Shown here piece by piece: positions 22,815 through 32,361 of a DNA stretch of 36,126 nt (positions within the stretch are counted from its first letter, which is position 1; every line of letters begins with the position of its first letter). Source of the stretch: CAZQYB01 sp964582985. GTDB lineage: Bacteria; Planctomycetota; Phycisphaerae; Sedimentisphaerales; Anaerobacaceae. The DNA lies in the NCBI GenBank assembly GCA_964582985.1, contig CAZOUM010000029.1:1-36126 (forward strand), in the 5' to 3' direction. The notes below the pieces were generated by a model. It was not told the origin of the DNA, searched no databases, and was given only the letters and a program-made list of their open reading frames with translations. The position numbers were made by a program, and so were the translations under genes.

Positions 22815-25800
22815 TCATTCGATTCCGAGTGCCTCTTTAATGGCGGCCTCGGCCTTCGCCTGCGCCTCCTCGACCTCCCCGATCTCCTCGCGGAATATCT
22901 TGGGCACCGGAGGCTCGACAAGATGCTTGACCTTTAGCTCCAGATGCGGCTTGAAAGCCGTCCCTGCCGGAATCAAATGACCAAGTATCACATTTTCCTT
23001 CAGGCCGCACAACTCATCTACTTTACCGGACAGCGACGCTTCGGTCAAGACCTTGGTTGTTTCCTGGAAGCTGGCCGCGGCGATGAAGCTGTCCGACTTC
23101 AACGAAGCCTTTGTTATTCCCAAAAGCAGGGTCTTTGCCGTGGCAGGCTTGGGTTTTTTACCCTTAGCCGGTGTGCCGCCGATTGTTTCAATCTTTTCGT
23201 TAATAGCGGCAAGCTGCTCGCGGCTGATAACTTGTTCTTCCTGCAAATCGGGTGTATCTCCAGCATTGGTAATCCTTACACTTAGGCTGAGCCGCTCGTT
23301 CTCTCTTCTGAATTGGAATTTATCGACGATCTCGCCCGGCAGAAACGAACTGTTCCCGACAGATTCAATTTCTACTTTGCGCATCATCTGAGTGCAGATA
23401 ATCTCGATGTGCTTGTCGTTGATATTTACGTTCTGCGAGCGATATACATTCTGGATCTCCCCAATTAAATACCTCTGCAGTGCTTCTTCGCCTTTGATCC
23501 GCAGAATATCGTGCGGGACCAGTGGCCCATCGGTCAAGGCCTCGCCCGCATCGACATTATCTCCGGTATGGACATTCAAGTGCCTGTCTCTCGGGACGTG
23601 GTGTTCTTTCTCCATACCGGATTCTGAGTGAATTATGATTGTCATCTTGCCCTTGCGTTTGTCGGATTTCAACTCGGTACGCCCGCTAATCTCAGCCATC
23701 GCGGCAGGGTCTTTCGGTTTTCGCGCTTCAAATACTTCGGTGACCCTGGGCAGTCCACCGGTAATATCCTGGGTACCGCCCGTGGCTCTTGGCTGATGAG
23801 CAAGCAACTGGCCTGCCTGAACCTGCTGGCCCTCAACGACTTCAATGCGGGCTCCAGCGGGCAAATAGTGTACATCGAGTATTTTGCCTTCTGAATCCTC
23901 TATGATAATTTGTGGATGCTTATCACCTTTATGCTCGATTACCACAGGCCTGCCGACCTGGCCTTTTCGCTCTTCTTCAATTCCAATTGTCTCGCCTTCA
24001 ATGATATCTACAAAGGCAATTCGACCAGGTTTTTCCGCTAAAATTGGCGTACGGTGCGGGTCCCAAGAGAATAACCTCTGCTTATCTTTCTTTAGCACTC
24101 GTCCATTCTCCACTTGCATACTCGCACCGTATGGCACCTTGAACTTTTCAAGCTCACGCCCTTTCTGGTCTAAGATTGCAAGTTCACCACTACGTCCCAG
24201 TACAATACCCTTTGATTTTACAGGCCTGTACTTCTTACGATCTTCAGCTTGCGGGGTAATATCTTTACGGTATTTTTCTCCTTCCCAAGTAAGCGAATCA
24301 GCGGACTCCGTTGGATCCTTAACAACATTCAAATTTCGATACTCAACTTTTCCCTTAGAGTTAGACCACTGATCACTCTCAAGAATAGCTCTTAAAGCAA
24401 CGCCGCCCGTGTGGAAGGTACGGAGTGTCAACTGCGTGCCGGGCTCACCGATTGACTGGGCAGCGATAATGCCAACTGCCGAACCTTCCTCGACTAACTC
24501 ACCCGTACTCATATCCCAGCCGTAACACATCGCACAAATACCAAACGCACTATCACAGGTCAGAGGGCTTCTGACTCTGATGGCGTCAAGACCTAATTCT
24601 TCGATATTCGCTGCCGATTCCGGCGTAATAACTTCATTCTCGCGTACAATCATTTCGTCGGTAATCGGGTTGCGAATATTATCTCTGGCGGTCCTGCCGA
24701 TAATAAGTTGAGAAAGCGGCACATCAATCTGCTCGCCTCTGCTGACTACGCTTTTCGTAATGCCTTGTAAGGTTCCACAGTCGTGTTCAGTGATTATTAC
24801 ATTCTGGGCGACATCTATCAGTTTACGCGTAAGGTAACCGGAGTTGGCTGTCTTCAGCGCTGTGTCCGCCAGTCCCTTCCGTGCTCCATGTGTGGAACTG
24901 AAATACTCAAGCACCGTCAGGCCTTCGCGGAAGTTTGATTTGATGGGTGTCTCAATAATCTCGCCGCTGGGCTTAGCCATCAACGCCCGCATGCCCGCAA
25001 GTTGCTGAATCTGGTCGGCACTGCCTCTAGCGCCCGAGTCGCTCATAATGTATATTGGATTGAGGTATGGCGACCCGTCTTCTTTAACGTCTTCCCTGAG
25101 CGCGCGCATCATTTCGTTGGTAACAGACACACGGGCATGCGTCCAGGCGTCTATAACCTGATTATATCTTTCTCTCTCTGTGAGAACTCCGGCCTCGTAG
25201 TTCTTTTGTATCTTGGTGACTTTTCTTACAGTCTCATCGATAATCTCTTGTTTCTTTGCAGGTATTCTCAAGTCTGTAATGCCAAAGCTCAACCCTGCAA
25301 GTGTAGCATACTTGAAGCCCATATCCTTTATTCTATCGAGCAGATCTATCGTTTCTGCACTACCGGCGACATGGAAACAGTCTGCGATTACTTGGCTCAA
25401 CACTTTTTGAGACATCCTCATATTATAAAACGGCATCCCATCAGGAAGCATATCAGTAAATATGCACCGTCCAACTGTGGTCTCAATAACTTGGTGGCTC
25501 GGAGCTTGTGACTCGTGGCCAACATCTACTCCAGAGGTTATCCCAGCCGCCGTTTCAGTGATGACGGGCCTGTCGATGCGCAACTTTATCTTGGCTTGCA
25601 AACTAATCTTACCCAAATCAAAAGCCATTATCGCTTCGTGAGCGTCCTTGAACGCCATTCCTTCGCCTTTTTCGCTCAGCATCATCGAGGTCAAATAATA
25701 ATTGCCCATCACCATATCCTGCGACGGCCCAACCATCGGCGAGCCATTGGCTGGAGAAAAGATATTAGACGTGGTCATCATCAAGGTGTGTGCTTCAGCC

Positions 25801-27218
25801 TGCGACTCAATGCTTAGTGGCAAATGCACCGCCATCTGGTCGCCGTCAAAGTCGGCATTAAAGCCCTTGCAGGCCAACGGGTGGAGCATAATAGCGTTGC
25901 CTTCCACCAGAATTGGCTCAAAAGCTTGAATACCCATCCGATGAAGAGTAGGCGCGCGATTGAGCAAAATGGGATGCTGATGAATGACTTCCTCGAGAAC
26001 ATCCCAGACCTGTTCATCGCGCCGCTCAATCATCCGCTTAGCGCTTTTAATCGTGTCGGCAAGGCCATGTTGCTTAAGTTTGCGAATAATGAACGGCTGA
26101 TACAGCTCCAATGCTATTCTCTTCGGCAAGCCACACTGATAGAGTTTTAGATTGGGACCTACGACAATAACAGAACGAGCGGAGTAATCCACCCGCTTTC
26201 CAAGAAGGTTCTCGCGGAATCGGCCCTGTTTGCCTTTAATCATATCCGTCAAGCTCTTTAGAGGCCGATTATTACTGCCGAGCACAGGCCTGCGGCAGCG
26301 ACCATTGTCCAGAAGCGAATCCACGGCCTGCTGCAGCATTCGTTTCTCATTGCGGATAATCACGTCGGGGGCATTGAGGTCCATAAGCTTTTTCAAACGG
26401 TTGTTGCGATTGATGATTCGTCTGTACAGATCGTTTAAATCACTGGTTGCGAAGTTGCCGCTTTCAAGAAGAACCAAAGGTCGTAAATCCGGCGGGATAA
26501 CAGGGATAACCTCAAGCACCATCCATTCGGGCTTGTTACTGCTGTTCTTGATCGCCTTTACTAATTTGAGCCGTTTGGTAAGGTCTTTGATTTTTTGCTT
26601 GCTATTGGTATGCGTCATAGCATCCCTGAGCTCATCGCTGAGAGCATCAAGGTCTATAGTAGCCAACAGTGCCTTGATAGCCTCAGCACCCATTGCAGCC
26701 TTGAACGAACTGCCATATTTATTCATCGCCTCCCTGTACTCTTCTTCGCTCAGCAATTGCCCCGCCTTCAATGGGCTCGCGTCTCCGGGATCGGTGACGA
26801 CATAGTCCTGGAAGTAAATTACCTTCTCCAGCTCCGAGGTTTTCATTGCCAAAAGAGTGCCAAGATTATTCGGTATAGCCTTGAAGAACCATATGTGTAC
26901 CACCGGCGCACAGAGATTGATATGTCCCATCCGTTTGCGGCGAACGCGACTGTGCGTCACTTTGACTCCGCACCGGTCGCAAATGATCCCTTTGAACTTT
27001 GTGCCCTTATATTTACCACAGGAACATTCCCAGTCTCGCTCCGGCCCGAAGATTCGCTCGCAGAATAAACCGTCCTTTTCCGGACGATAAGTGCGGTAGT
27101 TGATTGTCTCCGGCTTACGAATCTCGCCAAAAGACCAACTGCGAATATCATTGGGACTGGCCAGAGCTATCTTGATTGAACCGTAATCATTGATACGATC
27201 GTAAATATTTCCCAACAT
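22815..27218 (-). CDS. rpoC: DNA-directed RNA polymerase subunit beta'
   Basis: Catalytic clamp subunit, 1467 residues. The N-terminal zinc site is Cys65, Cys67, Cys80, Cys83 (CSCG ... CDRC). The active-site magnesium loop NADFDGDQMAVH has Asp456, Asp458 and Asp460. The second zinc site uses the Cys in EHDCGTLQG and the LTCDSAFGICAMCYG cysteines. The trigger-loop region appears as GEPGTQLTLRTFHTGG. A stretch of ~38 residues near 958-1000 (DPTESADSLTWEGEKYRKD and following) is not in the usual barrel-like domain and looks like a small insertion. GGAG precedes the ATG; rpoB ends 17 nt upstream. Confidence 0.99.
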   Translation of the reverse strand: MLGNIYDRINDYGSIKIALASPNDIRSWSFGEIRKPETINYRTYRPEKDGLFCERIFGPERDWECSCGKYKGTKFKGIICDRCGVKVTHSRVRRKRMGHINLCAPVVHIWFFKAIPNNLGTLLAMKTSELEKVIYFQDYVVTDPGDASPLKAGQLLSEEEYREAMNKYGSSFKAAMGAEAIKALLATIDLDALSDELRDAMTHTNSKQKIKDLTKRLKLVKAIKNSSNKPEWMVLEVIPVIPPDLRPLVLLESGNFATSDLNDLYRRIINRNNRLKKLMDLNAPDVIIRNEKRMLQQAVDSLLDNGRCRRPVLGSNNRPLKSLTDMIKGKQGRFRENLLGKRVDYSARSVIVVGPNLKLYQCGLPKRIALELYQPFIIRKLKQHGLADTIKSAKRMIERRDEQVWDVLEEVIHQHPILLNRAPTLHRMGIQAFEPILVEGNAIMLHPLACKGFNADFDGDQMAVHLPLSIESQAEAHTLMMTTSNIFSPANGSPMVGPSQDMVMGNYYLTSMMLSEKGEGMAFKDAHEAIMAFDLGKISLQAKIKLRIDRPVITETAAGITSGVDVGHESQAPSHQVIETTVGRCIFTDMLPDGMPFYNMRMSQKVLSQVIADCFHVAGSAETIDLLDRIKDMGFKYATLAGLSFGITDLRIPAKKQEIIDETVRKVTKIQKNYEAGVLTERERYNQVIDAWTHARVSVTNEMMRALREDVKEDGSPYLNPIYIMSDSGARGSADQIQQLAGMRALMAKPSGEIIETPIKSNFREGLTVLEYFSSTHGARKGLADTALKTANSGYLTRKLIDVAQNVIITEHDCGTLQGITKSVVSRGEQIDVPLSQLIIGRTARDNIRNPITDEMIVRENEVITPESAANIEELGLDAIRVRSPLTCDSAFGICAMCYGWDMSTGELVEEGSAVGIIAAQSIGEPGTQLTLRTFHTGGVALRAILESDQWSNSKGKVEYRNLNVVKDPTESADSLTWEGEKYRKDITPQAEDRKKYRPVKSKGIVLGRSGELAILDQKGRELEKFKVPYGASMQVENGRVLKKDKQRLFSWDPHRTPILAEKPGRIAFVDIIEGETIGIEEERKGQVGRPVVIEHKGDKHPQIIIEDSEGKILDVHYLPAGARIEVVEGQQVQAGQLLAHQPRATGGTQDITGGLPRVTEVFEARKPKDPAAMAEISGRTELKSDKRKGKMTIIIHSESGMEKEHHVPRDRHLNVHTGDNVDAGEALTDGPLVPHDILRIKGEEALQRYLIGEIQNVYRSQNVNINDKHIEIICTQMMRKVEIESVGNSSFLPGEIVDKFQFRRENERLSLSVRITNAGDTPDLQEEQVISREQLAAINEKIETIGGTPAKGKKPKPATAKTLLLGITKASLKSDSFIAAASFQETTKVLTEASLSGKVDELCGLKENVILGHLIPAGTAFKPHLELKVKHLVEPPVPKIFREEIGEVEEAQAKAEAAIKEALGIE

Positions 27219-27235
27219 TTAAGGTCGACTCCTTA

Positions 27236-30200
27236 CTATAAACCGACACCTCCGAGGCGCTTCTTCTCGAGTTGGATGTTCAAACCCAATCCTCTTAATT
27301 CATTGCACAGCACGTCAAAAGACAGTGGTGTACCTGCCTCGAGACTGTTTTGTCCCTTGACCATAGACTCATAAATCTTCGTTCGGCCCTCAACATCATC
27401 GCTCTTGACCGTCAGCATCTCTTGCAGTGTATAAGCAGCACCGTATCCTTCCAGCGCCCAGACTTCCATCTCGCCGAACCTCTGTCCGCCCGTTCTGGTC
27501 TTTCCGCCTAACGGCTGCTGGGTAATCAGGCTGTATGGTCCGGTTGCTCTCGCGTGAATCTTATCATCAACTAAGTGGTGCAGTTTCATCATATAGATAT
27601 ATCCTATCGTGGCGTGCTGGTCGAACGATGCACCCGTTCTGCCATCATACAATTGTGTCTTGAGCGTAGACGGTACGCTGACCAGAAGTTCGTCAGGATG
27701 CACGTATGCCTTTCCGCCGTATGTGCTGAGTTGATATTCTGCTTCCTCGAGAGAACGCTGGACGAAGTTGTTTGCCTCTCGGTTACTCCGCAAGTGTTTT
27801 TTCAGTCGTCCCCAAAGCTTCTGGTCACGTTTACCAGCCAGACCAATATAACCCTCGTTGACCCGACGGGTTAGTCGGTTTCTGAAAAAGTAAAGTCCTT
27901 GACGGTCTTCTATCCTGTCCAAAGATTCCAAGCACGTGGGTAGCCAAGGTCTTCCGTCCGTCCCTTCAATAGCCGCTATACATTGGCGAAACAGTGCTAC
28001 AAGCTTCGGCGAACTGTCGACTTTGCGCCTAGCCTGCTGAACTGCCTCATGCGACTTCGGATCACGATTGAACCTGGGCAAGTGCTTACGACCACCGCGT
28101 GGCAGCTCGTCCGGATACACGCCGATAAGAGCGTCCTCCAACGTCTCAAGCTCGTCTCCAGAGAGCTTTTCGCCTTCGTCGTCGGTGTAAACAACTTTGA
28201 ATGAGCTTAGCCAACAATCAAAACCTATATCGAGCACCCGCTTGTCGCCCGTATCGTCCCCCTCCGCCGCAGCCTGCTTTAGTGCGTGGAGCATTTCCTG
28301 GGTGCGAGTGAACTCGAAGTCTTCCATTGCTTGAAGCACACATCGGTTCGCTTCGGCCGTCAATTCACGGATGTCGGCCTCGGTAGCACCATCGAAAACA
28401 GGCGAAATGGCATTGAAGCCTAATACCTTTGCTACCCAACCGAGATGGGTTTCGAGAATCTGACCGACATTCATTCTGCTTGGCACGCCGAGAGGATTCA
28501 GCAATATATCGAGACTTGTACCATCTTCGAGGAACGGCATATCCTCTTCCGGCACAATCTTGGCGATAACTCCCTTGTTGCCGTGCCGTCCGGCAATTTT
28601 GTCGCCCACCGAAAGTGTCCTTTTGGTTGCAACGTAGACTTTTACCATCTCTAACACGCCGCTCGGCAGCTCATCACCGCGCCCAAACCGTTCAATTCGG
28701 CGTTTTCTTTCTTCTTGAATCTCAGTGATCTTGACCCAGAATTTATCCACGATCTTCTGCACGTCTTCGCGAACAGAGGCAGGCCTGACCCACTTAATAT
28801 CAAAGCTCTCTATCTGCTCATAGATAACCTCATCATCGGGGCTTTCGCCAACTTTTTGACGCGTGGACGGGTCGACAATCGTGACGTCATACTTTTCGGG
28901 GATTGCTTTGATCATCTGCCTGAATATCAGGCAGCTCTTTTCCTTCATCTGTTTTTCGTATTGTCTCATTGATGTCCTTAGGGCCTTCTTTTGGTCTTCG
29001 CTGCCCGCACCACGCCGGGCGAATCGTTCCGTTTTTATCACCACTCCCTCATACCCGCTGGGCAGCTCAAGCGAATCGTTTTTTACGTCCTCACCGGCTC
29101 TACCGAATATCGCGTGAAGCAGCTTTTCTTCCGGCGTCAGTTCGGTCTTGCTCTTGGGTACCACCTTGCCTACCAGGATATCACCGTGGCAAACCCTTGT
29201 CCCTTCACGGATTACGCCGTGCTCATCAAGGCTTCTCAGTGCTCTCTCACCTACGTTTGGAATATCGCGGGTAAACTCTTCGCTTCCGAGGCGAGTCTCA
29301 CGAACCTCCGCTGTAAATTCATCAATATGAATACTGGTAAAGCTATCGTTTTTGACAAATTTTTCACTGACAACAATTGCGTCCTCAAAGTTAAAACCAT
29401 CAAAGGAGACAAAACCAACGAGTACATTTTTGCCGAGGGATAGTACACCGTCAGTTGTGCCGCCTCCATCCGCAATGTTCTGGTCTTTTTTTACATTCTC
29501 ACCCAGCCTGACTGTGGGCCTTTGATTAAGACATGTTCTTTCATTTAACCCAACGAATTTTTCTAACTTGTACTCATCGGTATGGTTAATCACAATGTGC
29601 TGTGAATCCACAGCGGTAACAACACCTGCTCTTTCTGCATGAACCACCATACTTGAATTCCGGCCGACCACTTCTTCCATACCCGTGCCGACCAAAGGCG
29701 GTTCTGTCTTGAGCAGTGGAACCGCTTGACGCTGCATATTCGAGCCCATCAAAGCTCGGTTTGCGTCGTCGTGCTCCAGGAACGGAATTAGCGAGGCAGA
29801 AACGCCGACGATTTGTTTTGTCGAAACATCAACGTAGTCAACCTCGTTACTGGAGACCTGAGCTAACTCGCCGCTTTTCATAGCTAGTACTATGCCCGCA
29901 TGAATTTTGCCCGTCTCCTGGTCGATTGTACCAGGGGCTGCAATAACTGCCTTCATATCCTCATCGGCCCGCAAATAACCAACCTTGTTAGTCACCTTGC
30001 CATTTTTTACCTTGCGGTATGGTGTAAGTAAAAAACCGTACTCATCCACTGTTGCAAATATTGCTAACGAGGTAATCAACCCGATATTCGTCCCTTCGGG
30101 TGTCTCAATTGGGCACACTCTGCCGTAATGGCTGATGTGAACATCACGGACCTCAAAGCCAGCCCGTCTTCTATTTAGACCACCAGGGCCCAGGGCCGAC

Positions 30201-32293
30201 AAACGCCTCTCGTGGGTCAATTGACTCAAAGCGTTCGTTTGGTCAACAACCTGGCTCAATTCCCCACGACCGAAGAAATAATTAATGCTACTGGACACGC
30301 TTTTCGAGTTCACCAAATCCGCTATCCGAACGGGCTCGTCGCCTTCCTTCCTCATGCTCATCCGTTCTTGAACGGTTTTGCGAAGCTTCAACAGCCCCTT
30401 TCTGATTTCATCCCCGCCTAACTCATCGATTGTGCGCACCCTTCTATTACCCAAATGGTCTATATCATCGATCCCTCCTTCATTGTTGCGCAGAGCCATT
30501 ATGTACTTCATCGTGTTAAGAAAATCTTCCGGCCGAAGCGTCATCTCGTTTTCGTCTATGTCCTGCTCGAATTTGCGATTCAGTCTGAATCTGCCGACCC
30601 TGCCAAGGCGATAGCGATTCGAATCAAAGAATTTCTCTTTGAAGAAAGTTTTTGCCTTCTCCGGATTTGGCGGATTGCCGGGCCTTAGTTTCATGTAGAA
30701 CTTTAACAATGCCTGCTTCTGGCTTTGGCAATCGTCCTCCGCAAGCGTGCTCAAAATAAGCGTATCGCGAACCTGCTCGATAACTTCAACCCCCGTGTGT
30801 TTCTTATCGGCCTCGTGTTCTCTTAAAACACCGTACTTTGCCAACTCTGTCAGTGCCCACGTCTTAAGAAGGTTATCCCCGCACTCACCAATAGTCTTGT
30901 GTGTGTTCACCTTAAATGTGGCCACCAAATGCATCTTCAGCCGCCCGTGCAGACCTTGGCTCTTCGGGTTTTCACTCTTATTCGATCCAGCCTTGCCAAC
31001 ATACCCATCATTAACTTTCCCTGTTTTAAGGCTCTTGAAGAAATAGATTCCTTGTTCCTTAGACACCCTTTTGTGTTCATCCAACTTTTCGATCTCAATC
31101 CAACCCGAATCAGCTTCAATGGCCTCCTTTACCTCTCGAAGAAGCTCCTCAAGTATGGGGTTCTTTTTCCACAGCTTATCTACTTCTTTCAGGTCTAACA
31201 GGGCGTCTTCGTCGTTAAATCTTGGACATTTCTTACCCTTGTCACTCTTGTATTCCTTCGCAACTCTGGCCTCCAGCGCAGACAGTTCCCGGTCAGCGCC
31301 CTCATCTTTAAGGACCTCCCCATTCCTTTCAGTAACCACACATTTAAACGCAAATCCTCCAGTGCGTTCACCCCCCTTGACTAAATACATCTTACGCAGG
31401 CGCTTTTGGTTCTCTTGAAGCCATTCTCGCCCTTCTTTACTCTTGAGCCATTCGTCAGCCTCGGCTGGCGACATCTTTATCACAGACAAGGAGCCGGATG
31501 TAACCTTAGCATTCTGTATAAGGGAGACCCTGTCGCCGATTTGAGTGCCGGCTTTGACTATGATTTCGCCGGTCTTTTTGTCCACAATCGGACCCACCGC
31601 CCACATAGCAGGGGTCAGTTTTGCTGCCGTAACAGTTTTTGTCGGATAAAACAACCGCAGAATTTCCTCCGTCGTGCCATAGGAAGCGCTTGTTGCTCGC
31701 AGAAATATGGTTGCGGGTATTTTGCTGGACTGGTCGATTCTGACAACCAAAACATCTTTGCGGGTTACCGCTATCTCTATCCAACTGCCCCTTTCGGGAA
31801 TAATTCTGCCACCGTGCAGCACCCTATCACCTTCCTTGCTTTCGATAAGAAAATCGACACCGGGGCTGCGGTGCAACTGGTTTACTATGACACGCTCAGC
31901 ACCGTTGACGACGAATTCGCCACCGCCTATCATAATCGGCATCTCGCCAAGATATATCCCCTGCTCAGGCAAGTCTTCCTTATCCTTTGTACGCAACCTG
32001 CACCAGATTTTTAATGGGTAGCTGTAGGTCAGCCTTAACTGTCGGCATTCATTGAGCGCATAACGGGATTTCTCCAGTTCATAGTAGAGATATTCCAAAC
32101 ACTTACTATTGTCATAGCTCTGAATGGGGAATACCTCGCGAAGCAAAGCTTCGAGTCCGATACACTTTCTTCGGGTCGGTGTCACATCTTTCTGCAAGAA
32201 CCGCTCATAGCTTCTTTTTTGTATCGCCACCAGGTCCGGAATCTTAACCGCATCACGCACTTTGCCAAAATTACGAACGTTCTGTAAAACCAT
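27236..32293 (-). CDS. rpoB: DNA-directed RNA polymerase subunit beta with two GIY-YIG-like insertions
   Basis: Catalytic RNA polymerase subunit, 1685 residues against about 1340 in E. coli. Conserved parts are intact: residues 1-270, 505-1310 and 1540-1685, including the fork/rifampicin region around 678-703 with Asp684, His694 and Ser699 (equivalents of E. coli D516, H526, S531, so no classical rifampicin-resistance change), GRHGNKG at 1235-1241 and the C-terminal RFGEMEVWALEGYGA. Two in-frame inserts, about 272-508 and 1312-1540, each contain a GIY-YIG-like core. The reading frame is continuous across both, with no stops and no intein splice motifs. GGAG is 6 nt before the ATG. It lies between rplL and rpoC. 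Confidence 0.98.
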   Translation of the reverse strand: MVLQNVRNFGKVRDAVKIPDLVAIQKRSYERFLQKDVTPTRRKCIGLEALLREVFPIQSYDNSKCLEYLYYELEKSRYALNECRQLRLTYSYPLKIWCRLRTKDKEDLPEQGIYLGEMPIMIGGGEFVVNGAERVIVNQLHRSPGVDFLIESKEGDRVLHGGRIIPERGSWIEIAVTRKDVLVVRIDQSSKIPATIFLRATSASYGTTEEILRLFYPTKTVTAAKLTPAMWAVGPIVDKKTGEIIVKAGTQIGDRVSLIQNAKVTSGSLSVIKMSPAEADEWLKSKEGREWLQENQKRLRKMYLVKGGERTGGFAFKCVVTERNGEVLKDEGADRELSALEARVAKEYKSDKGKKCPRFNDEDALLDLKEVDKLWKKNPILEELLREVKEAIEADSGWIEIEKLDEHKRVSKEQGIYFFKSLKTGKVNDGYVGKAGSNKSENPKSQGLHGRLKMHLVATFKVNTHKTIGECGDNLLKTWALTELAKYGVLREHEADKKHTGVEVIEQVRDTLILSTLAEDDCQSQKQALLKFYMKLRPGNPPNPEKAKTFFKEKFFDSNRYRLGRVGRFRLNRKFEQDIDENEMTLRPEDFLNTMKYIMALRNNEGGIDDIDHLGNRRVRTIDELGGDEIRKGLLKLRKTVQERMSMRKEGDEPVRIADLVNSKSVSSSINYFFGRGELSQVVDQTNALSQLTHERRLSALGPGGLNRRRAGFEVRDVHISHYGRVCPIETPEGTNIGLITSLAIFATVDEYGFLLTPYRKVKNGKVTNKVGYLRADEDMKAVIAAPGTIDQETGKIHAGIVLAMKSGELAQVSSNEVDYVDVSTKQIVGVSASLIPFLEHDDANRALMGSNMQRQAVPLLKTEPPLVGTGMEEVVGRNSSMVVHAERAGVVTAVDSQHIVINHTDEYKLEKFVGLNERTCLNQRPTVRLGENVKKDQNIADGGGTTDGVLSLGKNVLVGFVSFDGFNFEDAIVVSEKFVKNDSFTSIHIDEFTAEVRETRLGSEEFTRDIPNVGERALRSLDEHGVIREGTRVCHGDILVGKVVPKSKTELTPEEKLLHAIFGRAGEDVKNDSLELPSGYEGVVIKTERFARRGAGSEDQKKALRTSMRQYEKQMKEKSCLIFRQMIKAIPEKYDVTIVDPSTRQKVGESPDDEVIYEQIESFDIKWVRPASVREDVQKIVDKFWVKITEIQEERKRRIERFGRGDELPSGVLEMVKVYVATKRTLSVGDKIAGRHGNKGVIAKIVPEEDMPFLEDGTSLDILLNPLGVPSRMNVGQILETHLGWVAKVLGFNAISPVFDGATEADIRELTAEANRCVLQAMEDFEFTRTQEMLHALKQAAAEGDDTGDKRVLDIGFDCWLSSFKVVYTDDEGEKLSGDELETLEDALIGVYPDELPRGGRKHLPRFNRDPKSHEAVQQARRKVDSSPKLVALFRQCIAAIEGTDGRPWLPTCLESLDRIEDRQGLYFFRNRLTRRVNEGYIGLAGKRDQKLWGRLKKHLRSNREANNFVQRSLEEAEYQLSTYGGKAYVHPDELLVSVPSTLKTQLYDGRTGASFDQHATIGYIYMMKLHHLVDDKIHARATGPYSLITQQPLGGKTRTGGQRFGEMEVWALEGYGAAYTLQEMLTVKSDDVEGRTKIYESMVKGQNSLEAGTPLSFDVLCNELRGLGLNIQLEKKRLGGVGL
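27674..28360 (-). other. In-frame insertion 2 in rpoB with a GIY-YIG-like domain (residues ~1312-1540)
   Basis: The insertion splits the conserved path from PVFDGATEADIREL to LYDGRTG, a place where short variable loops are normal. Its first ~130 residues are unrecognised and carry a PRFN motif at 1406-1409. The core follows: GLY 1466-1468, YIG 1482-1484, then GRLKKHL with Arg1496 and His1500, like the R-x3-H of I-TevI. A helix NNFVQRSLEEAE matches the position of a GIY-YIG second helix. No catalytic Glu/Asn pair is evident before beta resumes. Boundaries are approximate. Confidence 0.75.
30770..31480 (-). other. In-frame insertion 1 in rpoB with a GIY-YIG-like domain (residues ~272-508)
   Basis: The insertion lies in the beta lobe-2 region, before DTLILSTLAEDD, roughly where E. 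coli has its own lineage-specific insertion. It begins after SLSVIKMS. An unrecognised, Lys/Glu-rich part with PRFN at 357-360 is followed by GIY 415-417, YVG 431-433 and GRLKMHL with Arg451 and His455, then a helix NLLKTWALTELAKYG. Spacing between GIY and YVG is 16 residues, identical to insertion 2. The catalytic Glu expected after the core is not evident. Boundaries are approximate. Confidence 0.75.
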
Positions 32294-32361
32294 CTGGTAC
32301 TCCTTTGCAGTTCGTGCTTTTTCAGTTCATAGTCTACTACTCGAACCTGTAACTACGAACT

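Noticed and set aside
27674..31480. The rpoB insertions as self-splicing introns with internal homing endonuclease ORFs
   Set aside because: Both segments are open in the same frame as both flanks with no stop, and are only ~700 bp. I saw no recognisable intron core. RNA splicing cannot be fully excluded without cDNA.
31935..31968. EQGIYLGEMPIM in RpoB (residues 110-121) as a third GIY motif
   Set aside because: This is the normal beta segment (YLGE[IM]P[IL]M) present in all RpoB proteins; there is no following YIG or R-x3-H.
27236..32293. The rpoB insertions as inteins
   Set aside because: No Cys/Ser splice-start residue with block A/B motifs and no His-Asn before a Cys/Ser/Thr at the end of either insert. 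The inserts are short (~230 residues) and the GIY-YIG core lies at the C-terminal end, not between splicing blocks.
32294..32361. Hairpin between rplL and rpoB as the classical attenuator
   Set aside because: AGTTCGTAGT and ACTATGAACT can pair with one G-U, but there is no U-tract and the flanks carry imperfect repeats of the same sequence; not strong enough to call.
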